Positions 61,751 through 64,000 of a DNA stretch of 64,000 nt are shown here, one piece after another. Location: positions 12,570,501 to 12,634,500 of the forward strand of contig OZ059896.1 of NCBI GenBank assembly GCA_964057225.1, read 5' to 3'. Within the stretch, counting starts at the first letter, position 1; each line of letters opens with the position of its first letter. The notes beneath the pieces were generated by a model. The model saw nothing but the letters and a program-made list of their open reading frames with translations, was not told the DNA's origin and did no database searches. The position numbers and the translations under genes were made by a program. The stretch comes from Auanema rhodensis (Eukaryota; Nematoda; Chromadorea; Rhabditida; Rhabditidae).

Positions 61751-64000
61751 ATGGACCGTACTGAAGAAGTTTTCAATGAAAAACTCCACAATTTCGCAGA
61801 CAAATTTGAGCAACTAGCCAAACTACTCATAAAAACTAAAACCGAGAACCAAGAAAACATTTCGCTTCTACGCCTACACACATCTCTCACACAACTTAGG
61901 TCTGAAGAATCATCTCTCGCTACTCTTGCTTCTCTTCTCCCCGAACCTACGTTTTCTGAATTGAACAGAAGAATAAACGAGGTAACCACGCTTCATGCTG
62001 ACACAGTAACAAGAGCGAACATCCTGATTTTGGAACTAGAAACCAAAACAGCTAAAAAACAACCCCTCCCCGATTCCGAAGACGACCAAGAGTCGGATCG
62101 GAATAAAAGACCAACGCGAACTAGCTTTGGTCTCTCCGTTAAAACACCTCAACTTTCGATTCCCACATTTAACGGAGACTCCTTAACATTTCCACTCTTT
62201 TGGAACCAATTCAAAACCCTCATTCACAATGAACCTAGCCTAAATATACAACAGAAAAACATTTTTTTGGCAGAAGCCCTACAAGGACCTGCCAGGGTTC
62301 ATCTCGAGAATAAGCCTTTAAACGGCGAATTTTATCACCAAATAATCGAAACCTTACAAAACACATATCAACCGATATTAGCGGTTGACTTTCGCATATA
62401 CCGTAATATCAGGAGATTACCTGTCGCAAAATCCGACCCCACCTCTTTGAGATCCCGAGTTAATGAGATTCGAGCTTTGCTCGACCAACTCGACAGAGCA
62501 AGATCTCAATATATATACAATACTGAAGACCCAGCTTGGGTCACAGAGATATCTGAGAAATTTCCTGAAGAAATTATAGATATGCGCTGTTGGCGATCGC
62601 CCGGCGAAAATACTATAAGTCAAATTCTGAAGGACATAGAGGGTATAGCATACTCAAAGGAAACCTCGGCTTATTTAAGACGAGAACGATCCGAACCTCA
62701 GTATCGAGACCAAACTCAGCCCTTTTTCTCAAAACCCATCAAATCCTCAGAAAAATCAGAACGACCCTGCGTTTTTTGCGATAAGCAGGGTCATCGCCCT
62801 ACAAAATGCCCCACGATAACCACCCCCCAAGAACGAAGAGAGATTATAAAGAGAAAAAATAGGTGTTGGATTTGCTTTAGTCCAACACACTCAAGCAGTA
62901 AGTGCAAATTCGAAAGTTGCCGAAACTGCAAAAAAGAGCATAATTATACTTTATGCCTACCTAAGCCAACCATCAAAATTACTAAACCGTCCATGAATTG
63001 CACCACTATATCTAAATCTTTCCATCCTTCTCCCGCTTACCTCATGACTTCTCAAATCTCTCTCTTAAATCCTTTAACAAACACTTATCATACTAAAACC
63101 ATATTTCTTGACCCCGGAGCAACTCAAAGCTTCATCCATCAAAAGACAGCTGAGACATGCAACTTGAATACCTTAGCAACACAAAACATTACAGCAACCG
63201 GATTTTCGGGCAATAAAGAAACTTTTGAAACAAAAACAGTCGAAGCTATTTTGCAAACCCCATATGGAAAAATAATTAAACTAATTTTGCTGACATCCCC
63301 AAAACCACTCACCGGAAACCTAAAATGCTGTTCTCTACAAATCCGGGATAGAGAATTTCTTGAAAAAACCAAAATTTCCGTCACCAATCAATTCATTAAT
63401 GGGGAAACATTCTCACCCGACATTTTGTTAGGTATGGATTGGTATGATTCAGTAATAACTGAAGAGCCATCCATTTCATTACCATCGGGTCTAAAAATTA
63501 AACACACCCACTTTGGTCCCTGTATTTATGGAAAAACAAATAATACCCATGAATCCATAGCCGTCCATTCCTTAATCATAAACCCTCAAATACCGGAGGA
63601 AGTTATGATTAAACAATTATTCGAAATAGATAGTTTGGGCATTGCTCCACATGAAGGAGCTTTGAACAAATCAGAACTATTCTATAACGAATATTCTACT
63701 TTACTTACGTTTGATAACGGCTACATAACCGCCCCTCTCCCACTAAAGAAAAACGCCATAAATATTCAATCTAACCGTAATCTTGCTTTGGCAACACTTA
63801 ATCGTCTTCAAATATCCTTACAAAAAGACCCCAATCAACAAAAATACTATCAAGAAACGTTCTCACAATATTTAAAAGAAAACGTAATAGAGTTAGTCCC
63901 GGCAGATGTTGAGGCGACCAGAACTTATTATATGCCACATCGCGGTGTGTGGAAACCCCAAAAAACCAAGCCTCTTCGCATAGTCTTTAACGCATCTGCT
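61751..64000 (+). CDS. gag-pol: BEL/Pao Gag-Pol polyprotein, 3' truncated by the window
   Basis: Polyprotein for particle assembly and reverse transcription. It starts at ATG 61751 (context AGCAATGG) and stays open for 750 codons to the last base. N-terminal 130 residues: charged and helix-rich, likely coiled coil. A DUF1759-type capsid segment begins near 62158 (PTFNGDSLTFPLFWNQF motif). Zinc knuckles: CX2CX4HX4C at 62768-62809, CX2CX4HX4C at 62864-62905, and a variant CX2CX3HX4C at 62918-62956. Protease: DPGA at 63110-63121 and LLGMDWYDS near 63427 (Pao-type, DUF1758-like). The RT begins near 63905, with the conserved PHRGVWKP and RIVFNASA stretches at the very end of the window. Catalytic RT, RNase H and integrase motifs are beyond the window. 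No internal stop or frameshift was seen, so Gag and Pol are one frame, as is common in this group. Confidence 0.93.
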   Translation, partial: MDRTEEVFNEKLHNFADKFEQLAKLLIKTKTENQENISLLRLHTSLTQLRSEESSLATLASLLPEPTFSELNRRINEVTTLHADTVTRANILILELETKTAKKQPLPDSEDDQESDRNKRPTRTSFGLSVKTPQLSIPTFNGDSLTFPLFWNQFKTLIHNEPSLNIQQKNIFLAEALQGPARVHLENKPLNGEFYHQIIETLQNTYQPILAVDFRIYRNIRRLPVAKSDPTSLRSRVNEIRALLDQLDRARSQYIYNTEDPAWVTEISEKFPEEIIDMRCWRSPGENTISQILKDIEGIAYSKETSAYLRRERSEPQYRDQTQPFFSKPIKSSEKSERPCVFCDKQGHRPTKCPTITTPQERREIIKRKNRCWICFSPTHSSSKCKFESCRNCKKEHNYTLCLPKPTIKITKPSMNCTTISKSFHPSPAYLMTSQISLLNPLTNTYHTKTIFLDPGATQSFIHQKTAETCNLNTLATQNITATGFSGNKETFETKTVEAILQTPYGKIIKLILLTSPKPLTGNLKCCSLQIRDREFLEKTKISVTNQFINGETFSPDILLGMDWYDSVITEEPSISLPSGLKIKHTHFGPCIYGKTNNTHESIAVHSLIINPQIPEEVMIKQLFEIDSLGIAPHEGALNKSELFYNEYSTLLTFDNGYITAPLPLKKNAINIQSNRNLALATLNRLQISLQKDPNQQKYYQETFSQYLKENVIELVPADVEATRTYYMPHRGVWKPQKTKPLRIVFNASA

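Larger units (their letters stand above)
61057..64000 (+). mobile_element. BEL/Pao LTR retrotransposon, 5' part only
   Basis: LTR, tRNA-Gly-type primer binding site, 250-bp leader and an uninterrupted gag-pol frame that runs past the window end. The order capsid (DUF1759-like), three zinc knuckles, Pao-type protease (DUF1758-like), RT start is diagnostic for BEL/Pao and distinct from the gypsy element at 2943-12324. The absence of stops in 750 codons suggests a recent copy. Confidence 0.88.

Overview
The window is AT-rich invertebrate-type DNA. The coding content is entirely that of two metazoan LTR retrotransposon families (Ty3/gypsy and BEL/Pao), and there is no operon, bacterial or phage feature. 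A nematode or similar small invertebrate genome fits best, but no host gene is present to prove this.

Layout. (1) Bases 1-2942 and 12325-60768 are one long head-to-tail satellite array, about 51 kb in total, all in one orientation. I count roughly 80 long units (528-529 bp, with 509-533 bp variants) and 26 short units (about 338-358 bp). Each long unit contains a perfect 37-bp inverted repeat around a 125-nt loop; short units have lost one arm. The units are organised into higher-order repeats: a 1399-bp trimer and a 2781-bp hexamer between about 20 and 37 kb, short-unit-punctuated blocks between 37 and 47 kb, and a ~1585-bp trimer between 52.6 and 60.8 kb. (2) Bases 2943-12324 are a complete, very young Ty3/gypsy element inserted into the array. 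It has 399-bp LTRs with one difference I can find and a 4-bp target duplication. A paralogous empty site is still present in the same array near 50.49 kb. Its gene order is unusual: gag, then a ~1000-codon envelope glycoprotein, then protease-RT-RNase H-integrase, with only 57 bp between the pol stop and the 3' LTR. (3) Bases 60769-61022 are a short non-satellite stretch. A tRNA-like 5' half follows at 61023-61056. (4) Bases ~61057-64000 are the 5' end of a BEL/Pao retrotransposon (LTR, primer binding site matching tRNA-Gly, and one uninterrupted gag-pol frame of at least 750 codons) that runs off the window.

How the parts work together. In the gypsy element, LTR signals (TATA box, initiator, AATAAA) would drive one genomic RNA. 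Gag supplies the capsid and Pol the enzymes. The middle ORF looks like a membrane fusion glycoprotein, with a signal-peptide-like start, a furin-type site, many N-glycosylation sequons, a central helix region and a C-terminal membrane anchor. The cysteine/aromatic pattern after the central helix resembles the gB-type class III fusogens of herpesviruses and chuviruses. Gag and Env share one frame, separated by a single TAG, while Pol is in the -1 frame and overlaps the Env end. How Env and Pol are translated is therefore an open question, and it is the most interesting one in the window. None of the three ORFs begins with a convincing ATG.
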